The notes under the pieces were generated by a model that did not search any database, was not told the DNA's origin, and saw only the letters and a list, made by a program, of their open reading frames with translations. Made by a program: the position numbers and the translations under genes. From Eunapius fragilis (lineage: Eukaryota; Porifera; Demospongiae; Spongillida; Spongillidae), in contig OY811987.1 in NCBI GenBank assembly GCA_963681505.1, forward strand, positions 357,501-421,500: a DNA stretch of 64,000 nucleotides. Direction: 5' to 3'. How positions within the stretch are numbered: position 1 is the first letter of the stretch; each line of letters starts with the position of its first letter. Positions 35,636-47,500 of the stretch are shown here, piece by piece.

Positions 35636-35701
35636 TAAAAATCGTAAAAGTGAATAGCCCCGCCGCGCATGCGCGAAACCTATATTGTTGCGCCGGGAAG
35701 A
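35636..35701 (+). promoter_or_regulatory. RRP36 promoter with perfect NRF1 palindrome
   Basis: Only 66 bp separate the ALKBH1 stop from the RRP36 start. They contain CGCGCATGCGCG at 35664-35675, a perfect 12-bp NRF1-type palindrome. The site supports an independent promoter rather than read-through from ALKBH1. Confidence 0.6.
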
Positions 35702-36724
35702 ATGGCCGGTTGTACACGTGATCGCGAAGAAGAGCTGATCAAACAAGGTGCAATAACGTTGCGAGTTCAATTGGAACACTTAGGCTACATGTGTGCATGC
35801 AGAGCTCTCGGAGGTGACCCTGGGCGAGCTGCAGACCATTCAAACAAAGATTGGGACAAAAAAGTAAATTATGCATGTGTAACTGATTTGCTGTCTCCAC
35901 GTGATACGGTGTATGTGTGTGTGTGTATGTGTGACCAGGTTTGATGTGGTGCTTCAGAGTGAATCCAGCCATGTCAGCAAGAAGCACGTGAAGCGGGCGA
36001 ACAAGAACAGGTGGGTGGGGCGCCTCGACGTATTGATGTTGTAGTGGAGATAAACGTGTCCACCTTCTTAAGACCACGTGAGATGTCGTCGAAAAAGCCA
36101 GTTTCGCAGTTCAGGGACGTGGTCGAACTGAAGAAGAAAGAACAGAGATTGGATCCTAGGTTTGACGAACAGACCGGCACGTTGAATAAGGACATGTTCA
36201 AAAAGGTGTATGGGTTTTTGGACGATATCCAACAGCGGGAACGGCAGCAGTTGCAAAAGACAGCAAAAAAGACCAGAAACCCGGTTACGAAAGAACGCGC
36301 GCAGAGGTTGCTTCAGAGAATGGTGGGTTTTGTGGATATTCCAGTAGTTTTATGCATTGTTGCCACGTGATCTGCTTCTAACAAGATACCCACCCAAACA
36401 GGAGTCACAAAAGATGGCTGAGGAGAGAGAGGCGAAGGCAAAGGCACTGCAGAGGGAGCACAAAAAAGCTGAAGCTAAGCTCATCACCAGAGGAAAGAAA
36501 CCATTCTACCTTAAAAAAGGTTGAGGGCAGGTTCTCAACAAAATGGGGTTTAAGGAATTACTTGTACCTGCATTTTGTGTCTCTTAGCAACCCAAAAGAA
36601 GATAGACCTTGTGCAGAAGTATTCAGAACTGAAGAAGATGGGCAAAGTTGATGAGTTCATTAGCAAGAAGAGGAAGAAGAATGCGGCTCGGGACAGAAGA
36701 CAGATGCCAACCCCAAGGGACTGA
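35702..36724 (+). CDS. RRP36: Ribosomal RNA processing protein 36
   Basis: RRP36 is a nucleolar protein needed for early cleavages of pre-18S rRNA. Exons: 35702-35747, 35803-35863, 35939-36010, 36073-36322, 36402-36519 and 36588-36724. The start MAGCTRDREEELIKQ joins to ELSEVTLGELQTIQTKIGTKK, the conserved N-terminal block (vertebrate SFEELLQLQNKVGTKVY type); this exon is in a different frame from the longer open frame that covers it. Then come NRPREMSSKKPV, DPRFDEQTGTLNKDMFKKVYGFLDDI, the LLQRMESQKMAEE helix and KKPFYLKKATQKK. The family signature FISKKRKKNAARDRRQMP ends the protein. All junctions are in frame and the length of about 225 residues is near the family norm of about 250. Confidence 0.92.
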
Positions 36725-36990
36725 GAACCACCCACCAAGCCACCCCAACTTTGATTGCTGACCTGGCCTTGGTAGCAGCTGTGGTGGTGGCCACCATTTG
36801 TCGTCGATTAGCACACATACTTGCAAGCATATCATCTGGTAATTATGTACAAACATGTTAGTATTACACACATGTATAACAAAATGTATGCATGGCATAC
36901 AACCACAGAAAATGCATACATTGTACTAAAATGCTTCACAAAAGCTTTTGACTCCTTAAACTAGCGTACTGCTAATCGTTTAATCTTGTT
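36725..36990. other. Spacer 3' of RRP36
   Basis: AT-rich 3' flank between converging genes. I see no gene, RNA gene or repeat in it. Confidence 0.5.
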
Positions 36991-38289
36991 GCAAGAGATC
37001 ACCAGGTTTTTGGATAGGTAATCCATTTCTGGGTACCAAGATGTATTCTGAAGATGTAAGGTTGATGTTGTCATGGTTAGTTCTAGACTAGCTGGCTCAC
37101 TTACAGTGCAGAGCCACCACCATCAGTCAGCTTCCCTCTCAATTTATGGCCTTCTATCACTAACTGGAGGGTTAAAGATGCAATGACACACTATTTTTAT
37201 ACATGTACAAACCTCAAATTCTGATAGTGATAGCTCATGCTCCACTTGGATTCCTGTGGGGATATCCTGAGCCAAATTAGATATGTTTACTGCAGTGATA
37301 CCTCCTGTGGCTGCATCAGGAGGACCTGGATGTCCAAACAGGTGCTCAGTGGGAGGACCTGGGTGTCCAAACAGGTGCTCAGTGGGAGGACCTGGGTGTC
37401 CAAACAGGTGCTCAGTGGGAGGACCTGGGTGTCCAAACAGGTGCTCAGGGGTGTACAACACTTACTTATTTCTGCATCAGGAGGACCTGGGTGTCCAAAC
37501 AGGTGCTCAGTGGGAGGACCTGGGTGTCCAAACAGGTGCTCAGTGGGAGGACCTGGGTGTCCAAACAGGTGCTCAGGAGTGTACAACACTTACTTATTTC
37601 TGCATCAGGAGGACCTGGGTGTCCAGACAGGTGCTTGGCAGAGGATTGAGGAGCAGATACAACGGCGCCACAATCAGTGGAAAAACAAGGCAATTCTGCA
37701 AAAATAAAAAATATATATGCGTACTGGGCATTTGCCGTTGGTCAACTGGTCTTTTTAATATAACCCCAAGCCGGTAATGAATGATTTAGGTCGTTCAGCC
37801 TAACTTATTTGGGGGCACAGGCAGCTAAATATATTTTTGCTCCAGACCCCAGGCTGACTCATGGTGGCCCTGGTATCCCCCCACCTTTCGCTCAACTCTC
37901 CTCCTCTTGTTTCTTTGCCTACTACCCGTACCGAAGTATTACTCACCAACGGCCGACTGTGGGGCCGCTTGTCTTGGTTGTGGAACCGCTTGTCCTGGTT
38001 GTGGAACCGCTTGTCCTGGTGGTGGGTACATGTAACCTGAAAATTGCATGAATAACGTCCAACGTTTCCTTTATTATAACCATAGATATTAGAGTATTAG
38101 AGTGCTCTGATATCTACACACTATCGGGCATGCCTTACCATCAAACCTCCAGTCTCCTCGAGTGGTACCGTCAGATTGTATCGAGAAGGCTTTAGTAAAC
38201 GCGGCCCTATCGACGCACAACTGACTAAGCTGGTTCGTTGTCTCTTCCATACAGACAACAGTTACACTATCCTCCATCATGGCCACCAT
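36990..38289 (-). CDS. Unrecognised proline-rich protein with exon-internal repeats
   Basis: I do not recognise this gene. A probable first exon (38139-38289) starts MVAMMEDSVTVVCMEETTNQ and ends WRFDG with a good donor. It joins in frame to 37947-38036, which encodes GYMYPPPGQAVPQPGQAVPQ, a Pro/Gln repeat. Further exons lie in the 37318-37632 array, where units encode PTEHLFGHPGP and end GPPDA, followed by TGGITAVNISNLAQDIPTG and LSLSEFE (to about 37215). An exon near 37105-37168 (LVIEGHKLRGKLTD) and a short last exon near 36990-37050 are possible. The order of exons between 37640 and 37947 is unresolved; one reading ends early with SCLCPQIS. It lies 160 bp downstream of CLPTM1, same strand. 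It could be a signalling adaptor with PPxY-like ligands, but nothing proves this. Confidence 0.35.
37318..37632. repeat. 33-bp tandem repeat carrying coding and donor sequence
   Basis: Copies of gaggacctgggtgtccaaac plus aggtgctcagtgg form three blocks. The blocks are separated by two copies of a 40-bp segment (gtacaacacttacttatttc then tgcatca). On the minus strand the unit reads PTEHLFGHPGP and the 40-bp segment carries a GTAAGT donor, so a whole exon-plus-donor appears to be duplicated. Confidence 0.85.
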
Positions 38290-38448
38290 AGATAATTACT
38301 CCAATATCTAGGCCACACCCCGCAACTACGTATGTTGGACCTAGAACGAGACGAGACTAGCCCGTTGATACAACGGCATGAATAAAACTTCTCTCAACAC
38401 AATACAACACTACAATCGAGCAGTTTTTTTTTTTTTTTAATGAGCGAA

Positions 38449-41400
38449 CTAATCTTGCTTCTTATCCATAGCGGACTTAGAATCCTGCTCATCTTCATTG
38501 TGGTCCCCAGTCCCACTTCCTTCTGTCCCTGTTCCAGGAGTGCTATCTTCTCCACTTGTCCCAAACTCATTCACACGTTTAGGATCCACACGATATATCC
38601 AACGTTGGTAGAGAAAGATGAAAAAAACAATATCTGGGCCAAAGAGGAGACACTAGCCATGATTACATACACACTAATGGTTGCACACATGCCATGCACA
38701 CATGTATATATGCTATATCTTCACACAATGATTTGGACATTTATAAATGACCCCGCAATAATCACACACCCACACACACCATCTCTGAAGCACCCTATAT
38801 GGTACATGGTACACACACACACCATCTCTGAAGCACCCTATACGGTACATGGTACACACACAGACACACCATCTCTGAAGCACCCTATACAGTACATGGT
38901 ACACACACACACACACACACACACACACCATCTCTGAAGCACCCTATACGGTACATGGTGGGCATCTTGATAACGAATGCAAACATGTCGTCAATGAAGG
39001 TGTTGAGGGCCTTATAGGTCAGCATCCTCCATGGAAGGTGGGCCACCGACTTTAGCTTGTAGTTTATGAACAGCTGTGGAGTCATGGTGATAAATCCTGT
39101 GAGGGAGGTGTGGTGTGTGAGGGTGGAGACAGAGGGGACAGTGGTTGTGACAGATTAGGAAGATCAGGACAGAGGGTGTGTGATGGTACAGGAAGTGGTG
39201 TGCTGGGGTGGGTGGAAGGGAACAAGTGTGTGTGTGTGCATGTGGGAGGAGTTGTTTGCACACAGTACTCACCAAATGTTAAAAGAAAGCCGTAACACAT
39301 GGTGAGCACAAAGGAGTACCATCCCTTGTGCTCATGGTAGAACAGTGAGTAAACACCATAGCACAGGAACATGGGAAAGAGGACCCATGAGAGATACTTG
39401 AAGGCAAGCTAAGGAGAAGAGAGGGAGAGGGAAGGAGGGAGGGAGACGGGAGGGGAGGGAGAGGTGAGAAGGGGTACAAAGCAGGTGAGAAGCATGGAAA
39501 AGAAGAGTGAGGTATTGCATAGTGCATTTGGTACCACCATTACCATATCATACTGCTTGGTGGAGGATTGGGTGTAGGAGGGCATGTCCACAAGCACAAT
39601 GCGAGGCAGGATCCCAGCAATGAGGTTCTCCCTGTCCAGTCTGATGTTCACCACTTTGGTGACCTTCCAGAAGTCTATGCACAGACCAATGAAAACGCTG
39701 ATAATCACGATCATGTTGGTCTCATTGTCGAGGATGTACAGAAGTACCACAAGTGACTGGAACACATTGAAGAACACTGATCTAACAGAGAGACCCTCCA
39801 AGGTCTTACGGCTCCTCCAGAACTGGACATCTGTGAGGAGACATCCGTACCGAAGGAGTCAAACACCATGGTAATGTACCACCACCACCATGGTAACGTA
39901 CCATTCTTAAAGGCAAGGAACTCGAAGACGCTGTGAAGAATGCTGACCATCACGGTCAAGCCAAGAAGGTAGGGATTTGTATCCAATAGTGTTTGCTGCA
40001 GAAAGCATGTCACATGATTTGTTCACAACCACACACAAAACCACACCCATAAATAGAACTGCCAAGACTGGCAAGTCTGCTACTTTAGAGCCCCTCAGAC
40101 TATACGACTTTTCTATAGACCAAATATCACAATCCAATCACACACCCCACACCTCATACCCTGCATACACACCCACACCTCACATGCACACACACACACA
40201 CACCACCTCTGTACCTTCAAAGTGTCTTGCTCCTCATCTGTGGGGTCAGACCCTCCCAGTGACTGACTCCATGTGTTCCACGTATTCTGCTTCGTCATGG
40301 AAACATACATCTGGAACTTCATCAAAGAGAGTGGGGCAAACATCAGGTGCAGGCTGATATTCCTAACGGAAAGTGAATGCAATTATAATTGGTGAGAGGA
40401 CATTGTGAGACAGGAAGAAGTGCCTCACTATGACATCATTAGTGGTCATACTTTGTGGTCTCATTCAGCGGTTGGTAGTCCTGGGCTAGGTTCCAATAAT
40501 CGTTGATGTAAACAACAGGAAGGTAGCCGCCATTTTCTTCAAATTTGATAACTGTGGCCACAAAAAAATGAAGATATAAAAAAAAATTAAATTCAGCTAT
40601 TTTTAGTCATAATTAATTACCACCGTACACTGGTCAAATGGGACAGGCACTGAACCCTTTGTCCATGCTGTCTGGTCGTCGACCATATTCACAGTGAGGT
40701 TTGGGTGGTAGTACGATATTATGTCAGGTGCCACACCCACTGTTCCTCGGGGAACCTTCATGGCACCTGGTGCCACATCGGCCTGGCCAGTGAGCAGGTT
40801 GGCTGTGTTGTGGACCCTACGCTTGCGATACCTGTTCATCGCTGAAAGATGAAACAGCACAATGCTGGTGATCACGTTGGACACTCAGGTCCATTCATAC
40901 GTTTCACGCTGTATGCCACAGCATTTGATGAATAGTCCTCGTCTTTAGGGTCCAAAGAGAAGCCACTCTTCACACAGAAAACGTGAATGTACCAGCTCCC
41001 ATTTTGCTGAACAGACTTTTGGTACAGAAGAAATGGGAAATAGGCGAATTCAGGGTGCTGTCTATACGACCAGGACTTACCTCGGGTACAGACACACCCA
41101 GCGTCTTGAAGCGCGACCCATCTCCTAGCGGCCCGTCGGTCCAGCTGCCGTATTGCAGACCCTCTTCTGACCACAGAATTGAACTCCGGTCACGCTGGGT
41201 ATCAAACTCTGGAAATTCCGTCAGAAATATGTAGAAGTCCTGATGGAATCAGGTATAAGCCGTTACCCATACAAAAATGCCCTTTATTTCCAACATACCA
41301 TCTCCTGTAGGTTGGGGAAATTATTGAAACCAGGTTTTATCGGCAAACCGTCAGGCTGGGTTTGTGCAGGGGAAGACTGCCTTCTGAAGAAGCTGGTCAC

Positions 41401-41508
41401 GAAGTAAAATATGGCCATTTGAAACAGAAGTGAGCGAAGTATCTGCCATTTTGACGGGCGTGCTGCCTGCTGCTGCTGCTGCTGCTGTCCTTGTGGCGCT
41501 CCGCTCAT
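38449..41508 (-). CDS. CLPTM1: CLPTM1 multi-pass ER membrane protein
   Basis: CLPTM1 is a conserved ER and Golgi membrane protein, in mammals a regulator of GABA-A receptor trafficking. The start at 41508 gives MSGAPQG with a Gln run, then SKWQILRSLLFQMAIFYFVT. Later exons give DFYIFLTEFPEF, ILWSEEGLQYGSWTDG, SWYIHVFCVKSGFSLDP, NYYHPNLTVNMVDD-like sequence, GGYLPVVYINDYWNLAQDY, SLHLMFAPLSLMKFQMYVSM, NPYLLGLTVMVSILHSVFEF, DVQFWRSRKTLEGLSVRS and LYILDNETNMIVIISVFIG. After these come YLSWVLFPMFLCYGVYSLFY, PQLFINYKLKSVAHLPWRML, and FLYQRWIYRVDPKRVNEFG with an acidic tail ending DKKQD at 38449. The order and motifs match animal CLPTM1 throughout. The ATG at 41508 is chosen because the frame upstream has no ATG. 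Confidence 0.93.
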
Positions 41509-41974
41509 GTTAACAACCCACACGTGCAAATTATTTAATTAAATAGTTTATTTAAAAATGAACAATACATGTAATTAATTTTAATATCGTATTACCGGTA
41601 ATTACATTGTTAGCAACGACACGTCATCCTCGAGGCTTCCAACTAGAGCAGATAGGTTCTGACCCGCATATGTACAGCATCTCTGAGGTCCTTTCCGTTA
41701 ATTGCATAATTACACATGCAAGTATGGTGATGATGTGGTCTCTTGCCACAACAGGGTTAGGGACATCCTGGTGGAAACATGTCGTCGAGCACACATAGGG
41801 GGTCCAGGTGGAAGTGGGCAACAACCTGACTTGTGACCACAGCAAGTCTTGCCCAGCTGACATCTTGCTACCTAACTGATTCTTGGGCAAAACAGCAGCT
41901 CTTGATGTATCGATCATTAACCCTCTGACCCTTTTGGAAGGGAGTGTTGGCCAAAACTGCTGCTCAGGTCACAG
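41509..41974. other. Upstream region of CLPTM1
   Basis: AT-rich promoter side of CLPTM1 followed by sequence with no recognisable gene. Confidence 0.4.
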
Positions 41975-42241
41975 AAGCAAGGAAACACCAGGCCAATGAC
42001 CCCAAATGTTCTGAACTTGGGTGTGTGTGTGTCCCATGGTGGCTGAATCACATGGAGCCTAGGGGTGAAGAGGCTGAAGAGGCCTCTGCCATCATCTCTT
42101 CTGTCGCCTCGAGACTCACCACCACCACCTCCACAGGCAAGCCAAAGTCAGTGGTGCTCAATGATATGGCCAGTTGAATGTTCACCTGGTTTGGGCCAAT
42201 GGCACAGCTATATGTTCAAGGATAGCACCACCAGCATAGAG
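41975..42241 (+). mobile_element. Retroelement 3'-tail fragment (copy a)
   Basis: A degenerate coding remnant reads CVCVPWWLNHMEP, then SAIISSVASRLTTTT and KPKSVVLNDM. After a frameshift it gives LNVHLVWANGTAICSRIAPP. The same end ([14 protein letters not shown], KSx[19 protein letters not shown]) recurs at seven other places in this window. I infer the C-terminus of a non-LTR or related retroelement open frame, 5'-truncated. Confidence 0.6.
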
Positions 42242-43071
42242 CAAAACATACTTTTTCTTGTGTTTATGTACATGATGTGTGTATATCTAAGCAGTCGTAT
42301 AATTAATAATGTGCACATATTCATGCATTCATGTATTCTCTGCTGCAATTATAATAATTTCAATACCAAGTTTAGGTTAACATCTATAACAAAAACAAAA
42401 CCATGCAACAAACACAGACGAGGACAAGGAGGGTGGGGGGATAGTCTCACAGTTTTTTTTCTTCCATACACATAAATGATAATTATCACCACAGCCTTTT
42501 CTCAAAAGTACTGAAACAAGCATTCTACTTTCATTGCGAGGGATGCGGAAATGCATCAGGTTTATCAACTATCTTTAAATGGTTGGTTCTGTCCTCGTTA
42601 CAGCATACACCAGTAGCGTTTTAAGTCTTTGTAGTGCACTGGTACTTGATTAGTCTCGTCCCCAGGCCCAACGTACCACATCAGGCTGGGGACGAGACTA
42701 GACAAAGAACTATTTCTGCAAAGTATTCTCGCTTTTCTGCTGATAAAGATTTTGGTCTTGTGATGATGACTTGATGATCCTTCAGAGCTGATTGCATATG
42801 TTAATTCCAAAAGCATCAAACGCTAACACATATTTAGAGAATAGCGACATGCTTTGACAACAACAAAAAAAATGTTTTTATAATCGTTTTTTCAATTAGT
42901 GGTTAAAAGTGGAATAGCTTACATATCAACATTAACCATACCTTAGATGTGATTAAGCTGCAATGGACCAAGGATGAAACTATCACACAAGTGACCAGTG
43001 TAAGGTATTACTTCCCACCCTCCCAGCTTATCACTGTATTTTATGTATTTTATGTATTTTAAAGACTTATT
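42242..43071. other. AT-rich intergenic DNA
   Basis: No gene or clear repeat recognised. Some short inverted matches (gtctcgtccccag at 42653-42665 with ctggggacgagac at 42685-42697) form a small hairpin. Confidence 0.4.
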
Positions 43072-43093
43072 AGGACCTACGTTAGTAGGTCCT
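43072..43093. other. 22-nt hairpin, copy 1
   Basis: AGGACCTAC and GTAGGTCCT, nine-base arms around a GTTA loop. A sister hairpin at 51533-51554 has a compensated base-pair change. Confidence 0.7.
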
Positions 43094-43625
43094 ATGTAGG
43101 ATTTGAAGTGTGATGAATACGATTAGCAAAACACCAGATTCCACTATTGCCGTTGCACCGTAGAATCAGTTGGACTTTAACGAGCGTATTTGGATACAGC
43201 CAACAATTACCTACAATGTAATAAAACTGCCGACGCTTAGAAAGCTCAGACAACAGAGATAACGCTCTCTCGTTCCCACACTCGAACCTGAAAAAAAGTT
43301 TCTCCATCTTCTTCTTCCGGATCTGATAAGATAAGATTTGCTCGGATAAGAGGTTTATTGCATTGCATCTTTGTCACGATTGAAGTATAATGTTAGCCGT
43401 TATGCGGAAGCACTAGAACCAACAAGTTAGAAACTTATTGTCGAGTTGGATTTGTTTTATTACGTTAGTAACGAGAGTTATGCTTGACACAAATTTCAAT
43501 CTCTAGCAAACTTAGTATAGCCCACAACAGATTTTATCGGCCTTTGGAAGACATAAAAGTGGGCGGGAACGTGTGGTTTAACACGTTCTATTTCATATAG
43601 TGCGCTATTACGGTTTTGTCACGGT

Positions 43626-43766
43626 CAGTAGCGGATCCAGAGGGGGGGCTAAAATCATATTCACAATTCATTTTCACCATATATGGTACTGACAATGCCT
43701 TATATGGTGAAAATTAATTGTGATTATTGTTTCAGCCCCCCCCTCCCCCCTCTGGATCCGCTACTG
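43626..43766. mobile_element. Non-autonomous inverted-repeat element with 5-bp target duplication
   Basis: Terminal inverted repeats begin CAGTAGCGGATCCAGAGG and end with the complement, CCTCTGGATCCGCTACTG. The element is flanked on both sides by ACGGT (43621-43625 and 43767-43771), a perfect target-site duplication. The interior contains a second, inner inverted repeat around accatatatgg. It is a 141-bp MITE with no coding capacity. Confidence 0.8.
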
Positions 43767-43822
43767 ACGGTTGTACGGTGTACCAAAAGCTGGACGTGTC
43801 TGGTTTGTTTTCTTCAAAATGC

Positions 43823-44024
43823 CGTCACGTCGCTCGCGAAGAGAAATGAATCGCTCAAAGAAGATTGCAAAGTAAATGATGACTCTTGTGTTGGCGAGTC
43901 GCAAGATATTGAGGAGCGTGACAGTTTTCAAGAAGCGCATGAAAAAAAGAAGACTTGCGACAGGAAGCACTACAAAGCCGATCCTGAGAGTAAGAAAGAT
44001 AGCATGAAGGCCCAATGCATGTGA
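43823..44024 (+). pseudogene. Remnant of a lysine-rich repeat-protein gene
   Basis: A short frame MPSRRSRREMNRSKKIAK stops early. In the overlapping frame the sequence ends KHYKADPESKKDSMKA, which looks like the ADPExKK-type lysine-rich repeats I associate with transposon-borne genes in sponges and cnidarians. A similar short start, [16 protein letters not shown], occurs at 52024. Both look like decayed copies; identity is uncertain. Confidence 0.3.
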
Positions 44025-44142
44025 GCAGATCAAACGGTCTCTTGTGCTACGATGGAGTATGATTCTTAGGTTGCCCAATACATGCCTCAATATGCATATA
44101 TACTTCCTCCTTCGTTTATTCTCATGCATAAAAATGTGCGAA

Positions 44143-44445
44143 ACAAGATATAAAAATTTAATTAAAATAAAATTGGTGATGTAGGATTTGTAGACAGCAA
44201 TTGAGTAAAAAGTAAGGAAACAAGGAATTACGGATATTAGGCATTCATTTAATTATAAATATTACAGACCTACATTATTTAGCAAATCTACCTCCTTGAA
44301 ATTCAGTGCTAAATGTAGGTATGTAATATTTATAATTAAATGAATGCCTAATATCCGTAATTCCTTGTTTCCTTACTTTTTACTCAATTGCTGTCTACAA
44401 ATCCTACATCACCAATTTTATTTTAATTAAATTTTTATATCTTGT
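44143..44445. mobile_element. 303-bp foldback element (MITE)
   Basis: Two arms of about 130 bp are near-perfect reverse complements. They begin acaagatataaaaatttaat and meet around a loop of about 45 bp at 44273-44318, which itself holds a shorter inverted repeat (acctacatt/aatgtaggt). The almost unmutated arms suggest a recent insertion or ongoing arm correction. Confidence 0.9.
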
Positions 44446-44514
44446 ATCCTAACAAATAAACTAGGTAACACTTAACATGCTATGCAAATGAATTCACTCA
44501 AATGTTCGTTCCAG

Positions 44515-47500
44515 TTACTTTGCTGCAGGGTGGGGTGGGTATTCTAGGGGGACACAAGGCCCTGAGTATGCCTGCGGGTATATTTTTGCTGGATGTGGGT
44601 ACACACACCCTGTAATGGCTGTATCTGGGTAGAGCAGTGCTCGATCAGGGTACACCTCTGAGACGCTGTAAGGTGGCAGATCTTCCACTGGGTCAAGTTC
44701 TAATTCTGTAGCCTGCCTTGTTGGCACACGGCATGTTTTAAAGCACTTGTGCCTCTTGCAGAGAATTACTATGAGAGCAACCACTGTTATCAAACTAAAG
44801 AATACGATTGGTGTTCCAATGGACAGAGCAGCAATTCTAGATGACGTCTCACCAGCTGTGGAAATAAAAAGGTCAGAACAGAAAATCTGACGCATGATGC
44901 TGCACATCAAGTGCAAACATACATGTTCATATGGACATAGACCATCCCCTATGTTCATATGGACATAGACCATCCCAGCATATGACATGCACACATACCC
45001 TACACGCAACACACCATGCATACCAGCAACATCGAATACACATACATGTGCTCATCTAATTATTAAAGTGGTCGCCTTACCACTGCAGTATTCATCACTG
45101 TTGTCACCACAGTTATCTTTTCCATCACACTCATATGAATCATCTATGCATTTTCCATTTGAGCACAAGAACTGTGAGTAGCCAGTACATGCTGTTCGTA
45201 AAGAATTGCAATGCATTATGTATGAGGTTCATTTATGGCAGAGCAATAAGATAATGTGGTCTTGTATAGGAAAGGGATGGTGAGTACCTACACCTGATAC
45301 CACTACCTCTTCCTTCTCCTCTCCCTCCCGGCTTATCACAGTATTTATTTATTTTAAAAACCACTTTAATAAAATAAAAAATTTATTGCTGCATTTCAGT
45401 TCTAGTGATTACCTAATCATCCAGATATTTGTCCTCAATGTGTTATAGTAATATCAATATAGGCATTTTTACCATGCAAGATCTTGTTATTTTGCTCACA
45501 GGTGCAACGAATCCCAGCCAGATGGCTGTTGGTACAGGTGTTGAGGACAGGGACAGACTGCCGACATGAAGATAATCTGTTCTCGTAACCATAACAATTA
45601 TATGTGATGCTGATAGTTGACCCTGAACTTCCTTTTCCAAAATATGAACCTGAATATGTCTTGCTAACTGTAATTGAGATGATGTTTACATTAATTTGAT
45701 GATAATAATGATGTGCAGTGTCACTTACTGCTATAATAACCCAGCTGCTTGCAGAGTACACTGGACTCTGCTGACGACCAGGTAGAGTCACAAACTCCTC
45801 TCCATGAATTATTGTAGCACACAGAAATTGTTCCAGCAGCCAGAGAATTAGCTCCCTCCAGACGAATGCTTCCTCTGGTGCAAACTTTTATAAAATGAAG
45901 GAATGCATCAGCCAGTACAGTGGTGGCAAGTAAATAACTTGTCTTAACAGAGGGCAAGTAATTAACTTGTCCTTACAGAGGGCATGAATAGCTCTAGTAC
46001 AGGGGAGGCAGCATTTTAAATTATCAGCTCATAATTTAAATGTTATGCTTTGCTACATGTTAACTTCTGGTAGAAGTACTGATCTTTAACAGTCTTAGCA
46101 ACAAATAATCTTCAAAATACATATGTAGGATTGCATGGCAATTGAAGGAAACCAACAGCAATAAATGAAATCACTATAAAACATTCTATAAATGTAGGTC
46201 AATGTACCCGACATCAATCCTGCTTCCGCAGGTTCTGATAATTGACTTATATAATTTCAATTGGTAGGCCAGGCCTCCCATGAGCTCTGCTTGACTTGTT
46301 TTCCCAAACCCTCTGTACGTGATGTCATGTATTATGATCATTATGGGCATGCCTTGTTAACATCTGGTGTGCATGCTGGTGGGAATTAATTACACTGTTA
46401 CAGTACACATATCTGGTGGCTGAAATGTAATGTAGGTAAATGTTAATAGGTATTGAAAAAGCTCAGCAAGCTTCATCAAGTTCCCTTCATGTTGGGATGT
46501 CCATGCCACTACAAGGCCCCTTGCTCCTCCTCATCCCATTTCCTTAGATGCTGCACTTCCATATTGGGACACCTCCTCTCTCGGACTATTCCCTCCACTA
46601 GAGTAGACCCCCCTTCAGATACCACTTGGGGATCCTAATACACCACCTTCACATCTGGGAAGGGGGGTCTGCTGCAACTAAATATTGTTGCAGTCCAATT
46701 GGACACATGTCATTATCACTCACAGACTATGAATACGGGTGTTCATATAAGCTAGTATTTAATACAAATTGCTTAGTTTCAATTTAGTGAATTGTGTGCG
46801 CTTGTTAAATTGCAGAAGCAAGAAGGTGTGAGAAGGATGAATAACACCACTAAATTAAATGGTCTTTTTTCAAAATTGTCTAGTTACTATCTCTTATCTC
46901 ATCAAAATTAAAAACAGATGGAACAAGTACATTCTCTGTGAGAACGTTGGTGGCATATAGGATTGGAAGGCAATAGTGGTGTAAAAAGGAAGGAAACAAC
47001 GGTCTAATAAGAAGGAGAAATGTATAATAGTCCTATATTTCACATACAAACATAATGTCCTGCAAATGGGCGAAATATAGAACTATTACATTTCCTCTTC
47101 TTATTAGACCCTTGTTTTCTTCATCATTCTGTATCATCCTGTATGGAACGTGCTGACAGCACTTCAGAACTAAAACCATTCCCAATCACTATCAGCTCAG
47201 GTTAGAGGAATTGGTAAATATACAATGTATCAGTTTCAATAGCTTGGTCTGATTCCCACCAACAGCATTCTGTTTTAGTGCAAACAGAGAACTTATTTAT
47301 CAGTGCATCAATTAGAATGAAGGCCAATCAATCTTTATTTTGGACAGTTCACATGAATATGTCCCTCTGCTATATTATAACATAGGGACATTTTCACATG
47401 AACTGTCCCATTTATGTAAAATATTTTAATCATGTCGTAATTAATTTCTAATTTAAATTCAGATAACTTGTCTTCAACCGAGATGACATTATACTTCAGT

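Noticed and set aside
41944..42177. Small protein-coding gene
   Set aside because: It matches the decayed retroelement end found at seven other sites and is frameshifted.
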